A DNA stretch of 64,000 bases from Macrococcoides bohemicum (GTDB lineage: Bacteria > Bacillota > Bacilli > Staphylococcales > Staphylococcaceae), in NCBI RefSeq assembly GCF_003259675.1, contig NZ_PZJG01000003.1:62001-126000 (forward strand). Direction: 5' to 3'. The translations under genes were made by a program, and so were the position numbers. This document shows positions 9,716-18,430 of this stretch, one piece after another (the stretch's first letter is position 1; every line of letters starts with the position of its first letter). The notes under the pieces are model-generated. The model did no database searches. It was not told the origin of the DNA and saw nothing but the letters and a program-made list of their open reading frames with translations.

Positions 9716-10186
9716 ATGTTAGACACATACAAAAGGTTCTGGTCGCTCACATTCAATAATGAAGAAAGGGATAACAGATTTCAGTTCTGGGTATCGTTTT
9801 TATTGAATATAGCTTTATTATTTTTGCTGACTTTTTCAATCCGCTGGATAGAGAAAATTGAATATAATATTTTGTTCTTACCAGTAATAATCATATTATT
9901 TTTAGTACTCAGTATGCCGATGTTATCTGCAGTCACTCGAAGAATAAATGATGTTGGAAAAGATAATCAATATTATAAATATGCTATGGGAATATGGAAA
10001 ATTTTTATCGGTATCATGTGTATTATTATTTTGGCAAAGTATATGTTTGAAATTAAATTCAACCTTTTAGAGTCTGAACTTTTTATTAATACTTATTTCG
10101 CTATAGTTATAATTGCTTTTGTATGCTACGCCCTTCTTCCAACGAATTATTTTAATAAGAATAACATTAAAAATCGCATAGTTTAG
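9716..10186 (+). CDS. DUF805-family membrane protein, fourth copy
   Basis: 156 residues, ATG 9716 behind gaggtgggtta. Paralogue of 9153: FWSLTFNNEERDNRFQFW, about four membrane helices, VTRRINDVGKDN loop, short basic C-terminus. It has its own promoter, a copy of the one upstream of its neighbour, so the pair can be expressed separately yet in parallel. Ends at a strong terminator shared with the reverse gene at 10268. Confidence 0.82.
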   Translation: MLDTYKRFWSLTFNNEERDNRFQFWVSFLLNIALLFLLTFSIRWIEKIEYNILFLPVIIILFLVLSMPMLSAVTRRINDVGKDNQYYKYAMGIWKIFIGIMCIIILAKYMFEIKFNLLESELFINTYFAIVIIAFVCYALLPTNYFNKNNIKNRIV

Positions 10187-10226
10187 TTTGATGGATAATC
10201 ATAATAAAATATATTATTGAAAAATC

Positions 10227-10269
10227 AAAAGTACTGCTGACGCCAGGTGTGGTCAGCAGTACTTTTTTT
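10227..10269. terminator. Strong bidirectional terminator
   Basis: Fourteen-pair stem, gtactgctgac (10231-10241) / gtcagcagtac (10252-10262) extended by A/T pairs, with A run before and T run after. Serves the convergent genes at 9716 and 10268. Confidence 0.9.
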
Positions 10270-10693
10270 ATTGCATCATATCTTTATTTAATGAGACACT
10301 GTGATGCGCTGTTTCGTATAACGTTAAAGTTTGAACTGTAGATGTTTGATCGAGTATATTCTCAAACTGTTCCCATATAAAATAAGCAATATTCTCTACA
10401 GTTGTATTCATTTCTGGGAGCGATTCATTGAGGATTGGTGCATTAAGTTGTGGTGCAATTTTTTCATTATAGTCACGTTCTATCTGATAGAAGTCTATAG
10501 CGAGGCCATATGTATCAACTGGACTTTTGATGCTGAGATCAAATTTGTAGTTATGATTAAATAGATCTTTGTGTTTGCCTTTTGGAAAGAAGATACGGTT
10601 GGTTGTTGTAAATGTGAAGGATAGGTTCAGTAAGATATCTTTTTGATAATAAGAAGTTTGCTGTGGTTGTTGAATATGTTCTAATGGATTCAT
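10268..10693 (-). CDS. 6-pyruvoyl-tetrahydropterin synthase/QueD-family protein with altered metal site
   Basis: 141 residues. The fold signature of the PTPS/QueD superfamily is visible: HNYKFDL near residue 49, YGLAIDFYQIE near 62-72, MNTTVENIAYFIWEQFE near 95-112, and LYETAHHSVSL with the conserved Glu near 127. QueD enzymes convert 7,8-dihydroneopterin triphosphate in queuosine synthesis using a zinc held by three His, plus a catalytic Cys. Here the first His region reads FTTTNRIF and the usual C-x-x-x-H-G-H is LFNHN, so at least two ligands and the Cys seem missing. Either a divergent enzyme or a protein with a new role. Confidence 0.7.
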   Translation of the reverse strand: MNPLEHIQQPQQTSYYQKDILLNLSFTFTTTNRIFFPKGKHKDLFNHNYKFDLSIKSPVDTYGLAIDFYQIERDYNEKIAPQLNAPILNESLPEMNTTVENIAYFIWEQFENILDQTSTVQTLTLYETAHHSVSLNKDMMQ

Positions 10694-10914
10694 TTTACGC
10701 TCCTTTCAGAGTTTAATACATTGTTATTTTAATCTATTTTCATCGTAAGTTATTACTTTTATTTATTCAAATATATTTTGTAGTAGATGTAGGTTTTATA
10801 ATATTTCATTATTTTATAAACTAAAATTTCAGAAAAAATGATTAATATTATGCTAAAATAATGATTATTCGGGTATATAAGAATTGGAAAAAGAGAAAAA
10901 AGGGAGTCTTTTGC

Positions 10915-12294
10915 ATGGATACACCTTATAAGGGTGGTAGAAAATTAGTTCTAGGTATTGTACTTGGTATATTAACATATTGGTTATTTGCTCAGTCGCT
11001 TGTTATTGTTGTACTAGATTTGAAGCATCATTTTAACAGTAGTCTTGACGTCATTAATATCGCGGTCAGTTTAACGGCATTATTTTCAGGAATGCTTGTC
11101 GTTGGTGCGGGTGGTTTAGCGGATAAAGTCGGTCGCGTAAAGATGACGCAGATCGGTTTAATATTAAGTATCATCGGTTCATTTACAATGATTGCTACAC
11201 ATATGACTGCTTTTTTATTAATTGGTCGTATCATTCAAGGTATTTCTGCAGCATGTATCATGCCAGCTACGTTATCAATTATTAAAGCATATTACGATGA
11301 TAAAGATCGCCAACGAGCGCTGAGTTATTGGTCATTTGGTTCTTGGGGTGGTTCTGGTTTATGTTCTTTATTTGGGGGGATGATTGCTAAGAATTTTGGC
11401 TGGGAATGGATATTTATCATTTCTATTATATTCTCGAGTCTTTCTATGATCTTAATTCATGGCACACCGGAAACGAAATCTGATGAACCAAACGATATGA
11501 AGTTTGATTTAATTGGTTTAATTACGTTGATTGTTCTATTGTTAAGTTTAAATATCGTGATTACGCAGGGTGGTACACTTGGTGTTACGTCTCCAATATT
11601 TATCGGACTTATTATATTAAGTATTGTGAGCTTTGTTGCTTTTATTATGGTAGAGAAACGTCAAATCAATCCGTTGATAGATTTTCATATATTTCAGAAT
11701 AAACCGTATTTAGGTGCTGTTATTTCTAACTTCTTATTAAATGCAGTTGCAGGTACGTTGATTGTAGCGAATACATATATTCAGGAAGGTTTAGGCTTTT
11801 CTTCTAGTAAGACTGGTATGCTTTCTATTTTATATGTGGTAACAGTATTGTCGATGATTATCGTTGGTGAAAAGTTACTACAGAGGATGGGTGCTAAAAA
11901 ACCGATGTTACTTGGTTCTGCGATAGTATGCGTTGGTATCGTGATGATTTCACTCACATTCTTACCGGAAAATTTATATATCATTAGTTGTGTAATTGGA
12001 TTTGGTTTATTTGGTTTAGGACTTGGCCTTTATGCAACACCATCTACTGATACAGCAGTTGCAACGGCACCTGAAGAAAAAGTAGGAGTCGCATCAGGTA
12101 TTTATAAGATGGCTTCAGCTTTAGGTGGTGCTTTTGGTATTGCAATTAGTATGGCAATCTACAGTTTCTGTATGAAATTTGGTTTAGCAACGAGTGCGAT
12201 GATCGGTATTCTGGCAAATGCTTTGATGGCTATCATTTCTTTTGTTGCCATTCAAATTACAGTTCCTAAAGATGATTTAAGAAAGAAGATATAA
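10915..12294 (+). CDS. norB: NorB-type multidrug efflux MFS transporter (DHA2, 14 helices)
   Basis: 459 residues from ATG 10915, preceded by agggag (10901-10906); the upstream in-frame ATG 10861 lacks a ribosome site. Major facilitator of the drug:H+ antiporter 2 family. Motif A GGLADKVGRVKM lies after helix 2, and SYWSFGSWGGSGLCSLFGG is antiporter motif C-like. The whole sequence resembles S. aureus NorB as I remember it, including WLFAQSL and CIMPATLSIIKAYY and the region ATPSTDTAVATAPEEK, and NorB has about the same length. In S. aureus it exports quinolones and other compounds. Single-gene unit with a clear terminator. Confidence 0.88.
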   Translation: MDTPYKGGRKLVLGIVLGILTYWLFAQSLVIVVLDLKHHFNSSLDVINIAVSLTALFSGMLVVGAGGLADKVGRVKMTQIGLILSIIGSFTMIATHMTAFLLIGRIIQGISAACIMPATLSIIKAYYDDKDRQRALSYWSFGSWGGSGLCSLFGGMIAKNFGWEWIFIISIIFSSLSMILIHGTPETKSDEPNDMKFDLIGLITLIVLLLSLNIVITQGGTLGVTSPIFIGLIILSIVSFVAFIMVEKRQINPLIDFHIFQNKPYLGAVISNFLLNAVAGTLIVANTYIQEGLGFSSSKTGMLSILYVVTVLSMIIVGEKLLQRMGAKKPMLLGSAIVCVGIVMISLTFLPENLYIISCVIGFGLFGLGLGLYATPSTDTAVATAPEEKVGVASGIYKMASALGGAFGIAISMAIYSFCMKFGLATSAMIGILANALMAIISFVAIQITVPKDDLRKKI

Positions 12295-12300
12295 ATTTTG

Positions 12301-12329
12301 AAGACCTCATTGATTGAGGTCTTTTTTTA
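12301..12329 (+). terminator. Terminator after norB
   Basis: Stem aagacctca (12301-12309) / tgaggtctt (12315-12323) and a run of seven T. Confidence 0.9.
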
Positions 12330-12475
12330 GGCTTCAATCGGCTAATATTTGAAGAAATAATAATAAAATAATGAATACGGTTACAATATTTTTGGATTTT
12401 CATTATACTAGTATTACAAATGATGAAAAAAGGTCTATAATGGAAATATATTATAGATGTGTTGGGGGATATAAA

Positions 12476-13966
12476 ATGAAAAAAGTATTTAAACAAACTG
12501 ACGTAATATTAATCGGTGGCGGGATAATGAGCGCGACTTTAGGTGTATTACTTAAAGAACTTGATCCGGCAATTAATATTAAAGTATTTGAAAAACTTTC
12601 AGCACCTGGTCTGGAAAGTTCAAACGTATGGAATAACGCAGGAACGGGTCACTCTGCATTATGTGAATTAAACTATACGACTGAAGATAAAGATAAGAAT
12701 ATCAATATCGATAAAGCCGTGAATGTTAATGAGCAGTTTCAATTATCTAAACAGTTCTGGTCTTATTTAGTTAATGAAGGTAAATTAAAGCATCCTCAGG
12801 ACTTTATTATGCCGGTACCGCATTTAAGTTTTGTAGAAGGTGAAGACGATATTCGTTTCTTAAAGAATCGTTTAGCAGCATTTAAAGATAATCCATTATT
12901 CCAAGGTATGGAGTTAACTGAAGATCATGATAAAATACGTGAATGGGCGCCATTAATGATGGAAGGTCGTGACCCGAATGCGCGTATTGCTATCACACGT
13001 ATGGCAGCAGGAAGTGATGTGAACTTCGGTGCATTAACACAAGATTTATTTGATGTGATGAAATCTTTTAATGGTGCTGTAACGCACTATGAACATACAG
13101 TAAAAGATATTAAGCGTGCTGAAGATGGTAGCTGGAATGTTAAAGTGTATGACCAAAATAGTAAACAGACAGAAATTCACAATGCTAAATTTGTCTTTAT
13201 CGGTGCAGGGGGTTATTCATTACCTTTATTACAAAAGACAAAGATTCCAGAAGCACGTGGTGTTGGTGGATTCCCGGTAAGTGGTCTATTTTTAGTGTGT
13301 AAGAACCAGGAAGTTGTTGAACAGCATTTAGCTAAAGTTTATGGTAAAGCTAAAGTTGGTGCCCCACCGATGTCAGTACCTCATTTAGATACGCGTTATA
13401 TCGATGGTGAACGTGGGTTATTATTTGGACCCTTTGCTGGATTTAGTCCGAAGTTCTTAAAGACTGGTAAATATACTGATCTATTAGCTTCAGTCAACCC
13501 AGGTAATGTTACAAACATGTTGTCTGCTGGTGGTAAAGAGATGAAATTAACACAATACTTAATCTCTCAAGTGTTACAAACACATGAACAACGTATGGAA
13601 GAGTTACGTGAATTTGTTCCAAATGCTGAATCGAAAGATTGGGAAATCGTTGTTGCAGGTCAACGTGTACAAGTAATCAAGGAAACTGAAGATGGTGGTA
13701 AAGGTACATTACAATTTGGTACTGAAGTTATTACTGCTGAAGATGGCAGCGTTGCAGCATTACTTGGTGCATCTCCTGGTGCTTCAACTGCAGTACATGT
13801 TATGTTACAAGTAATCGATAAATGCTTTAAAGATAGAATGCCTGAATGGGAACCTCAAATTAAGAAGATGATTCCATCGTATGGCCTGAAGTTAGCAGAG
13901 CACAAAGCACTATTTGAAGAAATTAATGCAAACACTGCTAAAACACTAGGTTTAAAAGAGAAATAA
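12476..13966 (+). CDS. mqo: Malate:quinone oxidoreductase
   Basis: 496 residues from ATG 12476, with gggggat just upstream; a longer frame from 12371 lacks a ribosome site. Membrane-associated FAD enzyme that oxidises malate to oxaloacetate and passes electrons to quinone, replacing soluble malate dehydrogenase in the TCA cycle. The FAD-binding [10 protein letters not shown] lies near residues 14-23, followed by [24 protein letters not shown] typical of Mqo, and C-terminal [12 protein letters not shown]. Length fits the family. Staphylococci carry one or two Mqo paralogues; I cannot tell which this is. Monocistronic, ended by a 16-bp perfect palindrome. Confidence 0.95.
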   Translation: MKKVFKQTDVILIGGGIMSATLGVLLKELDPAINIKVFEKLSAPGLESSNVWNNAGTGHSALCELNYTTEDKDKNINIDKAVNVNEQFQLSKQFWSYLVNEGKLKHPQDFIMPVPHLSFVEGEDDIRFLKNRLAAFKDNPLFQGMELTEDHDKIREWAPLMMEGRDPNARIAITRMAAGSDVNFGALTQDLFDVMKSFNGAVTHYEHTVKDIKRAEDGSWNVKVYDQNSKQTEIHNAKFVFIGAGGYSLPLLQKTKIPEARGVGGFPVSGLFLVCKNQEVVEQHLAKVYGKAKVGAPPMSVPHLDTRYIDGERGLLFGPFAGFSPKFLKTGKYTDLLASVNPGNVTNMLSAGGKEMKLTQYLISQVLQTHEQRMEELREFVPNAESKDWEIVVAGQRVQVIKETEDGGKGTLQFGTEVITAEDGSVAALLGASPGASTAVHVMLQVIDKCFKDRMPEWEPQIKKMIPSYGLKLAEHKALFEEINANTAKTLGLKEK

Positions 13967-14270
13967 TAAAGATAAGGCAATGCCAAATTTGGCATTGCCT
14001 TATACTAATTTTGATGACTTCAGTCGCACCACCATCTCCTCCGCGAGAGTCACAACCAGTGTCGAAGAAAGATGAATCATTGCAGTCTTTATCAACAGTG
14101 CCTGATTGAGTTAAAGTACTAGTAGAACCATCATATATTGTATCATTTGAATGTATTTGTTTTTCATTCATAAACATAATAATTTTTTTAGAGAAATTAA
14201 CCAGTATTATCATGCCAATTGTGTATATAACAATATAGAGAAGGATTTCGAATGTTATCATTTTAATCAC
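13938..14270 (-). CDS. Small membrane protein with Cys/Asp/Gly-rich tail, probably frameshifted end
   Basis: Reverse ORF with ribosome site gaggtg before ATG 14270. Residues about 3-25 form one membrane helix; the tail contains [22 protein letters not shown] (about 62-83), a pattern of short Firmicute proteins that usually end soon after the Gly-rich stretch. Here the frame continues through the mqo terminator into the mqo gene itself. One extra base near 14023 would give ..GCD and a stop, so I infer a one-base deletion and an extended, artificial C-terminus. The start and N-terminal part look genuine. Confidence 0.5.
   Translation of the reverse strand: MIKMITFEILLYIVIYTIGMIILVNFSKKIIMFMNEKQIHSNDTIYDGSTSTLTQSGTVDKDCNDSSFFDTGCDSRGGDGGATEVIKISIRQCQIWHCLIFIISLLNLVF
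13972..14003. terminator. Perfect 16-bp palindrome ending mqo
   Basis: ataaggcaatgccaaa (13972-13987) followed at once by its exact complement tttggcattgccttat (13988-14003). Not one of the TCGG repeat families. Confidence 0.8.
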
Positions 14271-14357
14271 CTCATTTATATATTGTGCTACATTTTTATC
14301 ATACCCAGGTTTTTATGATAAATGATAGATAATAATTATTATTTTAGGAGAAAATCG

Positions 14358-15317
14358 TTGATTGATTTAATGAATAAATTTTTACAGAAAAATATTGCAT
14401 TGCTTACAGTAATAAGTTTATCTTTAGGCGTCATTTTTGATGAATTTGGTCATCACTTTTTAATTTTAGTACCGTATTTGTTCGCATTTATGACGTTTTC
14501 AGGCAGTATGAAGATGAAGTTTAGTGATTTGAATATTTTCTACAAAGCACCGAGAGACATATTGTTTTGTATGATTGTTCTGCATTTGATTATGCCGGTG
14601 TTAAGCTATCTCATTGCAAATCTAATTTTTGATGATCATTTACTCGTGATTGGTTTTGTAATGTTGATGTGCATACCTACGGGTGTTACGAGCATCATCT
14701 GGATAAATGTCGGTCGAGGAGACTTACCATTAGGCTTGGCTGTTGTATTGCTTGATACATTTTTAGCACCAGTGATCATTCCTTTGACGATGCATATTGT
14801 TTCGGGCAAATCGGTGAAAATAGACACAGGAGATTTAATTTTTGATCTTATACTGATGATTGTTGTACCTACTATAGTTGCCATTATCATCAATGAAGCG
14901 AGTCATGGAAAAATACCTGACAAGATAGGTAATAGATTAAATCCGTTCAGTAAACTTGCATTGTTTGGTATTATCTTTGTCAATGGTGGTGCGATTGCAC
15001 CGTATATGAAAGATTTCTCGATAGAATTAGTTATTATCATTGCGGTTGTATTCGTTGTTGTAGTGAGCGGTTATGTCATTAGCAGTGTAATGAGTCACTT
15101 TATGCAATGTAGTTATGCACGTCATGTAAGTATTACATTTTTATGTGGCATGCGTAATATTTCGACTGGTGTCATTGTAGCGACAACTTACTTTCCACCT
15201 AAAGTTGCATTACCAGTTGCTTTTGGCATGCTCTTTCAGCAACTTTTAGCAAGTATCGTGAGTACCCAGCTTGAGAAGAGAAGACCAATCAAAGAAAATC
15301 ATTTAGATGTTATTTAA
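14358..15317 (+). CDS. Bile acid:sodium symporter-family (BASS) transporter
   Basis: 319 residues from TTG 14358, placed by aggag (14346-14350); the upstream in-frame ATG 14322 would put that ribosome site inside the gene. About nine or ten membrane helices. Family signs: GHHFLILVPYLFAFMTFSGSM, CIPTGVTSIIWINVGRGDLPLGLA in the middle, and FLCGMRNISTGVIVATTYFPP near the C-terminus, which matches the unwound-helix crossover of BASS carriers. Members import bile acids, pantoate, keto acids or other organic anions with sodium; substrate unknown here. Its last 15 bases overlap the convergent GNAT gene. Confidence 0.82.
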   Translation: MIDLMNKFLQKNIALLTVISLSLGVIFDEFGHHFLILVPYLFAFMTFSGSMKMKFSDLNIFYKAPRDILFCMIVLHLIMPVLSYLIANLIFDDHLLVIGFVMLMCIPTGVTSIIWINVGRGDLPLGLAVVLLDTFLAPVIIPLTMHIVSGKSVKIDTGDLIFDLILMIVVPTIVAIIINEASHGKIPDKIGNRLNPFSKLALFGIIFVNGGAIAPYMKDFSIELVIIIAVVFVVVVSGYVISSVMSHFMQCSYARHVSITFLCGMRNISTGVIVATTYFPPKVALPVAFGMLFQQLLASIVSTQLEKRRPIKENHLDVI

Positions 15318-15767
15318 TGTTTTTCGCATCTTCAGAAATTCATGTAATACACCGTGAGCTGCCATAAGTTCATAGTCGAGTGCTTCGAAACCACATCGTT
15401 CGTACACTTTAATCGCACGTTCGTTGAAAGTAGCAACGGCAAGCTCGATTATTGTCGTATCAGGATATGTCGTTTGAATAAATGCGATTGCCTCTCTGAC
15501 GAAAGTTTCACCATAACCTTTACCTGTATATTCTGGCTTAAGTCCAAGTCCGAGTGTACAGGTATTATTGTTGTGATGCACTTCTATGAGTCCGATGAGT
15601 TCTTGCTGATACACACTAAAGAAATGATTTGTGCGAATTGCATCGTTCAGTATTTCAGCTGGATGTTCTTCGGTATTAACGATATTGTAGAAATCATAAG
15701 GTGAATCATATTGCCATGTTAATATTTCTTTAGCATCTGTAAGTGTCATTGGTTGAATAGTAAACAT
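15303..15767 (-). CDS. GNAT-family N-acetyltransferase
   Basis: 154 residues from the ATG at 15767; the ribosome site aaggagtg lies inside the longer frame, which rules out the upstream ATG. RimI-like fold: LGLGLKPEYTGKGYGETFVREA (about 70-92) is the acetyl-CoA loop (Q/R-x-x-G-x-G as K-Y-T-G-K-G-Y-G), followed by VATFNERAIKVYERCGFE. Substrate unknown. Tail-to-tail with the BASS gene, overlapping it by 15 bases with no terminator between. Confidence 0.85.
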   Translation of the reverse strand: MFTIQPMTLTDAKEILTWQYDSPYDFYNIVNTEEHPAEILNDAIRTNHFFSVYQQELIGLIEVHHNNNTCTLGLGLKPEYTGKGYGETFVREAIAFIQTTYPDTTIIELAVATFNERAIKVYERCGFEALDYELMAAHGVLHEFLKMRKTLNNI

Positions 15768-15930
15768 ATTTTCACTCCTTTTTATCAAAGTAACATATTC
15801 AAAATGATTTTAGAAGAAAGTAATAGGTTAAGGTTATTGATTTTTAAATTACATGAGAATAACCTATAAAAGTGATTATATACTTCGCATATTGTTCACT
15901 AAATCACAATCAACTATATTTAAATAGTGA

Positions 15931-16374
15931 TATGATGATGATAAATTGGCATTAGTGAAAGAAGTTGGAGCTGATTTAACTTTTAATCCTACAAATGGTG
16001 ATGCTGGTGAATGGATTCAAAATGAAGTAGGTGGGGCTCATTCAGCAGTTGTTACAGCTGTTTCTAAAGTAGCGTTCAATCAGGCATTAAATAGTGTGCG
16101 TGCAGCTGGTAAAGTAGTGTGTGTTGGTTTACCACCAGAAACAATGGATTTAGCAATCGTAAAAACTGTATTAGATGGTATTGAAATCGTTGGCTCTTTA
16201 GTAGGAACACGTGAAGATTTACGTGAAGCATTTGAATTCGGTGCAGAAGGTAAAGTTGTACCAATTGTTGAAACACGTTGTCTACATGAAGTGAACGATG
16301 TATTTAAAGAAATGCATGACGGAAAAATACAAGGTCGTATGGTTATTGATATGCATAAACAATGTAGCCATTAA
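15931..16374 (+). pseudogene. Zinc alcohol dehydrogenase remnant (C-terminal third)
   Basis: Open frame from 15931 (after TGA 15928-15930) to TAA 16374. It aligns by eye with the cofactor half of AdhP/AdhA-type enzymes: DDKLALVKEVGADLTFNP, AVSKVAFNQAL, AAGKVVCVGLPPE, GSLVGTREDLREAFEFGAEGKV and GRMVIDM at the end. The first ~195 residues, with the catalytic zinc site and the Rossmann G-x-G-x-x-G, are absent. The sequence upstream is AT-rich and shows no coding trace. Codons in the remnant look undamaged, so the deletion may be recent. A terminator follows. Confidence 0.8.
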
Positions 16375-16400
16375 AAAATTTGAATGAAATGCTGATTTTA

Positions 16401-16437
16401 AGAAACTGCAATGAAAGTGCTGCAGTTTCTTTTTTTA
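16401..16437 (+). terminator. Terminator after the adh remnant
   Basis: Perfect stem agaaactgca (16401-16410) / tgcagtttct (16421-16430) followed by seven T. Confidence 0.88.
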
Positions 16438-16545
16438 TTTGTTCCAAAACTCATTTTCTGCATTGAAAGCTCTGCAATTATTGAATTGCTGCAATTTGCA
16501 CACAATTTCTTTCCTTTATATGATATGTGGAAAGGAGGGCTTAAA

Positions 16546-17448
16546 ATGTTACTCAAGACACATCATCCATCGCGGTATTTATCATATTTATTAGAAGTTG
16601 ATCAGCGCATATTCTTTAAGAAAAGAGACTACCTGGCATTATCACATTATAGGAAAGGATTAGAAGGTGAAGAAAAGTTTCTTCATCTAATAAGCGATAT
16701 AGAAAATATTATTATCTTATGGGACATCAGAATAGAAATGCCTGGTGAAATACAATACGACTTTATCGTTATAACAGAAGATACTGTATTTCATTTTGAT
16801 ATTAAGAACTTTAGTGGTCGATATGATTATGAAGATGGCATATTTACAAGTGAGAACGGATATGTGGAAAAGGATCTTATGTCTTCATTAATGAAGGGAC
16901 ATAAGAAATTGAAACAAATCGTTAAGGAGAATGGTTTTCACTTTAATGTAATTAGTAAGATTATATTTATTAATGAGACATTGGACTTAAGGAACTTTCC
17001 GGGAAGTAAAGATATAAATTTTCATTTTGATGTACATAAAATAGTGAATCATCTTAAGCGTTATCAGCATATTAATTCAGAGATGCAGCGTTTTGCAAAT
17101 ATATTGGTCGAACAGCATAAAAATGATTCTGAACATGAGGAGATCAATTACTATGATTTTGAACGAATGAAAGTCGGGATAAAATGTAGTAAGTGTGGAA
17201 AACTAGGGATGAGTCATAAGTTTAAGAAACAATATTTTATTTGTAGCTGTGGTCATAAAGAGAAGAATAAAGAAGTGATGATAAGAACATTTGATGCCAT
17301 TGCAGCGATAAAGAAGGGAAGGGCTAAAACGACTGAAATTGCCAAATGGACAGGTTTAAATGAAAGGACGATACGATATTTTTTATCGAAGCACTATCAA
17401 AAAGTCGGTGAAGCAAGGTCAACTTGTTATATTGAATATGATTTTTAG
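16546..17448 (+). CDS. NERD nuclease-related protein with zinc ribbon and C-terminal HTH
   Basis: 300 residues from ATG 16546 after aggagg (16533-16538). NERD domain (about 45-175): EGEEKFLHL, then QYDFIVI..VFHFDIKNFSG, which carries the D..(D/E)-x-K core of PD-(D/E)xK nucleases. A zinc ribbon follows (CSKCGKLG..FICSCGHK, about 225-250) and then a helix-turn-helix-like segment TTEIAKWTGLNERTIRYFLSKH (about 268-290). NERD proteins are suspected DNA-processing enzymes, but their role in staphylococci is not established as far as I know. A four-copy hairpin array starts 13 bases after its stop. Confidence 0.82.
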   Translation: MLLKTHHPSRYLSYLLEVDQRIFFKKRDYLALSHYRKGLEGEEKFLHLISDIENIIILWDIRIEMPGEIQYDFIVITEDTVFHFDIKNFSGRYDYEDGIFTSENGYVEKDLMSSLMKGHKKLKQIVKENGFHFNVISKIIFINETLDLRNFPGSKDINFHFDVHKIVNHLKRYQHINSEMQRFANILVEQHKNDSEHEEINYYDFERMKVGIKCSKCGKLGMSHKFKKQYFICSCGHKEKNKEVMIRTFDAIAAIKKGRAKTTEIAKWTGLNERTIRYFLSKHYQKVGEARSTCYIEYDF

Positions 17449-17461
17449 GATTTCACCGTTT

Positions 17462-17692
17462 CATCTTTTCCGATAGTTGGAGAATCCGGAAAAGATCAAG
17501 GGTATAAGCATAAAATATAGCCCAACATTTCCGGATACTAAGAGAATCCGGAAAAGATCAAGGGTATAAGCATAAAATATAGCCCAACATTTCCGGATAC
17601 TAAGAGAATCCGGAAAAGATGAAGTGCATAAGCATTAAATATGATCCAACATTTCCGGATAGTTGGAGAATCCGGAAAAGATGAAAAACTAA
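17462..17692. repeat. Four-copy hairpin array, TTCCGGAT family, 62-bp period
   Basis: Hairpins tttccggat..atccggaaa with cores at 17470 (one G lost), 17531, 17593 and 17655, spaced 61-62 bases. Loops are actaagaga or agttggaga. Spacers of about 32 bases are nearly identical (..agggtataagcat..) between copies 1-2 and 2-3 and diverged between 3-4. A lone member of the family is at 41472-41510. The rest of the gap up to 17820 is AT-rich with no feature I can support. Confidence 0.85.
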
Positions 17693-17820
17693 TTCAATAT
17701 ATTATTCTATATTATTTTTATTATTTAATATTGTATGATATTTTTTTATAAATTAATAAATTATGTTCATTATCATTGTACATTTGTTCTATTTAAAGTG
17801 AAATTATTCTCATAAATATT

Positions 17821-17842
17821 ATATGTATTCGGTCATACATAT
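17821..17842 (+). promoter_or_regulatory. Dyad in the leader of the CAP gene
   Basis: Perfect 8-bp arms atatgtat (17821-17828) / atacatat (17835-17842) with loop tcggtc, ending five bases before the ribosome site agaggag. Could be an operator or a leader hairpin; no T run follows. Confidence 0.4.
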
Positions 17843-17860
17843 CAAAAGAGGAGATTTATA

Positions 17861-18418
17861 ATGAAAAAATTATTATCAGTTTCACTTACAAGTGCAATAC
17901 TTTTCTCAGGTGTATCTTACGTTGCTCCAAAATCAGCAGATGCTGCAACTAATTCTGAATTTAATACGAGTAATAAATTAAGTAACTACCGTTTAAATGT
18001 TGAGTTATTAAAACTTATCAATAAAGAAAGAAAAGCAAATGGTGTTGCGCCTATTAAATACATCAGCGATAAAAAGATTAAAACTGGTGCGAATAAAAGA
18101 GCAGAAGAAGTAACAAAAGTATTCTCACATTATCGTCCAGATGCCACACTTTATAAAACAGCGTTTCCTAAATCTGTTCAACCGATCATTAAAGGTGAGA
18201 ATGTTATGAAACGTAGCATTAAAAGTACTGAAACAGCTTCTACTGATGAAAAATATTTAGCAAAGTTAATGTTTAATCAATGGTTACAAACTAATGATCA
18301 TAAAGAAAATATGTTGCGTAAAACATTCAAAAGAAGTTCTATCGCAATGAAAGTGGCATATGACCTTAACAAACAACGTAATTACTATTATGCGGTACTG
18401 ATCTTTACTACTAAATAA
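17861..18418 (+). CDS. Secreted CAP/SCP-domain protein
   Basis: 185 residues with a Sec signal peptide (MKKLLSVSLTSAILFSGVSY.., cleavage after ADA near residue 30). The CAP domain spans about 45-183; its putative metal-binding tetrad is visible: H in FSHYRPD, E in KGENVMK, H in NDHKENML. Bacterial CAP proteins are secreted or wall-associated with poorly known roles. The signal peptide and ..ADAA cleavage region resemble those of the two NlpC/P60 proteins at 20335 and 22101, suggesting shared export and perhaps shared regulation. Single gene, own terminator. Confidence 0.88.
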   Translation: MKKLLSVSLTSAILFSGVSYVAPKSADAATNSEFNTSNKLSNYRLNVELLKLINKERKANGVAPIKYISDKKIKTGANKRAEEVTKVFSHYRPDATLYKTAFPKSVQPIIKGENVMKRSIKSTETASTDEKYLAKLMFNQWLQTNDHKENMLRKTFKRSSIAMKVAYDLNKQRNYYYAVLIFTTK

Positions 18419-18430
18419 AACGAAAAAATG

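Noticed and set aside
12371-12475. Longer N-terminus for Mqo
   Set aside because: The extra 35 residues have no ribosome site and do not fit Mqo, whose FAD motif normally lies near the start.
17462-17692. CRISPR array (30-base palindromic repeats with ~32-base spacers)
   Set aside because: Period and sizes fit, but spacers are near copies of each other, only four units exist, and no cas genes are present in the window. The same applies to 47222-47372 and 57766-57923.
17740-17800. Fur box before the CAP gene (attatcatt stretches)
   Set aside because: Only partial match to the 19-base consensus in a very AT-rich stretch; chance is likely.
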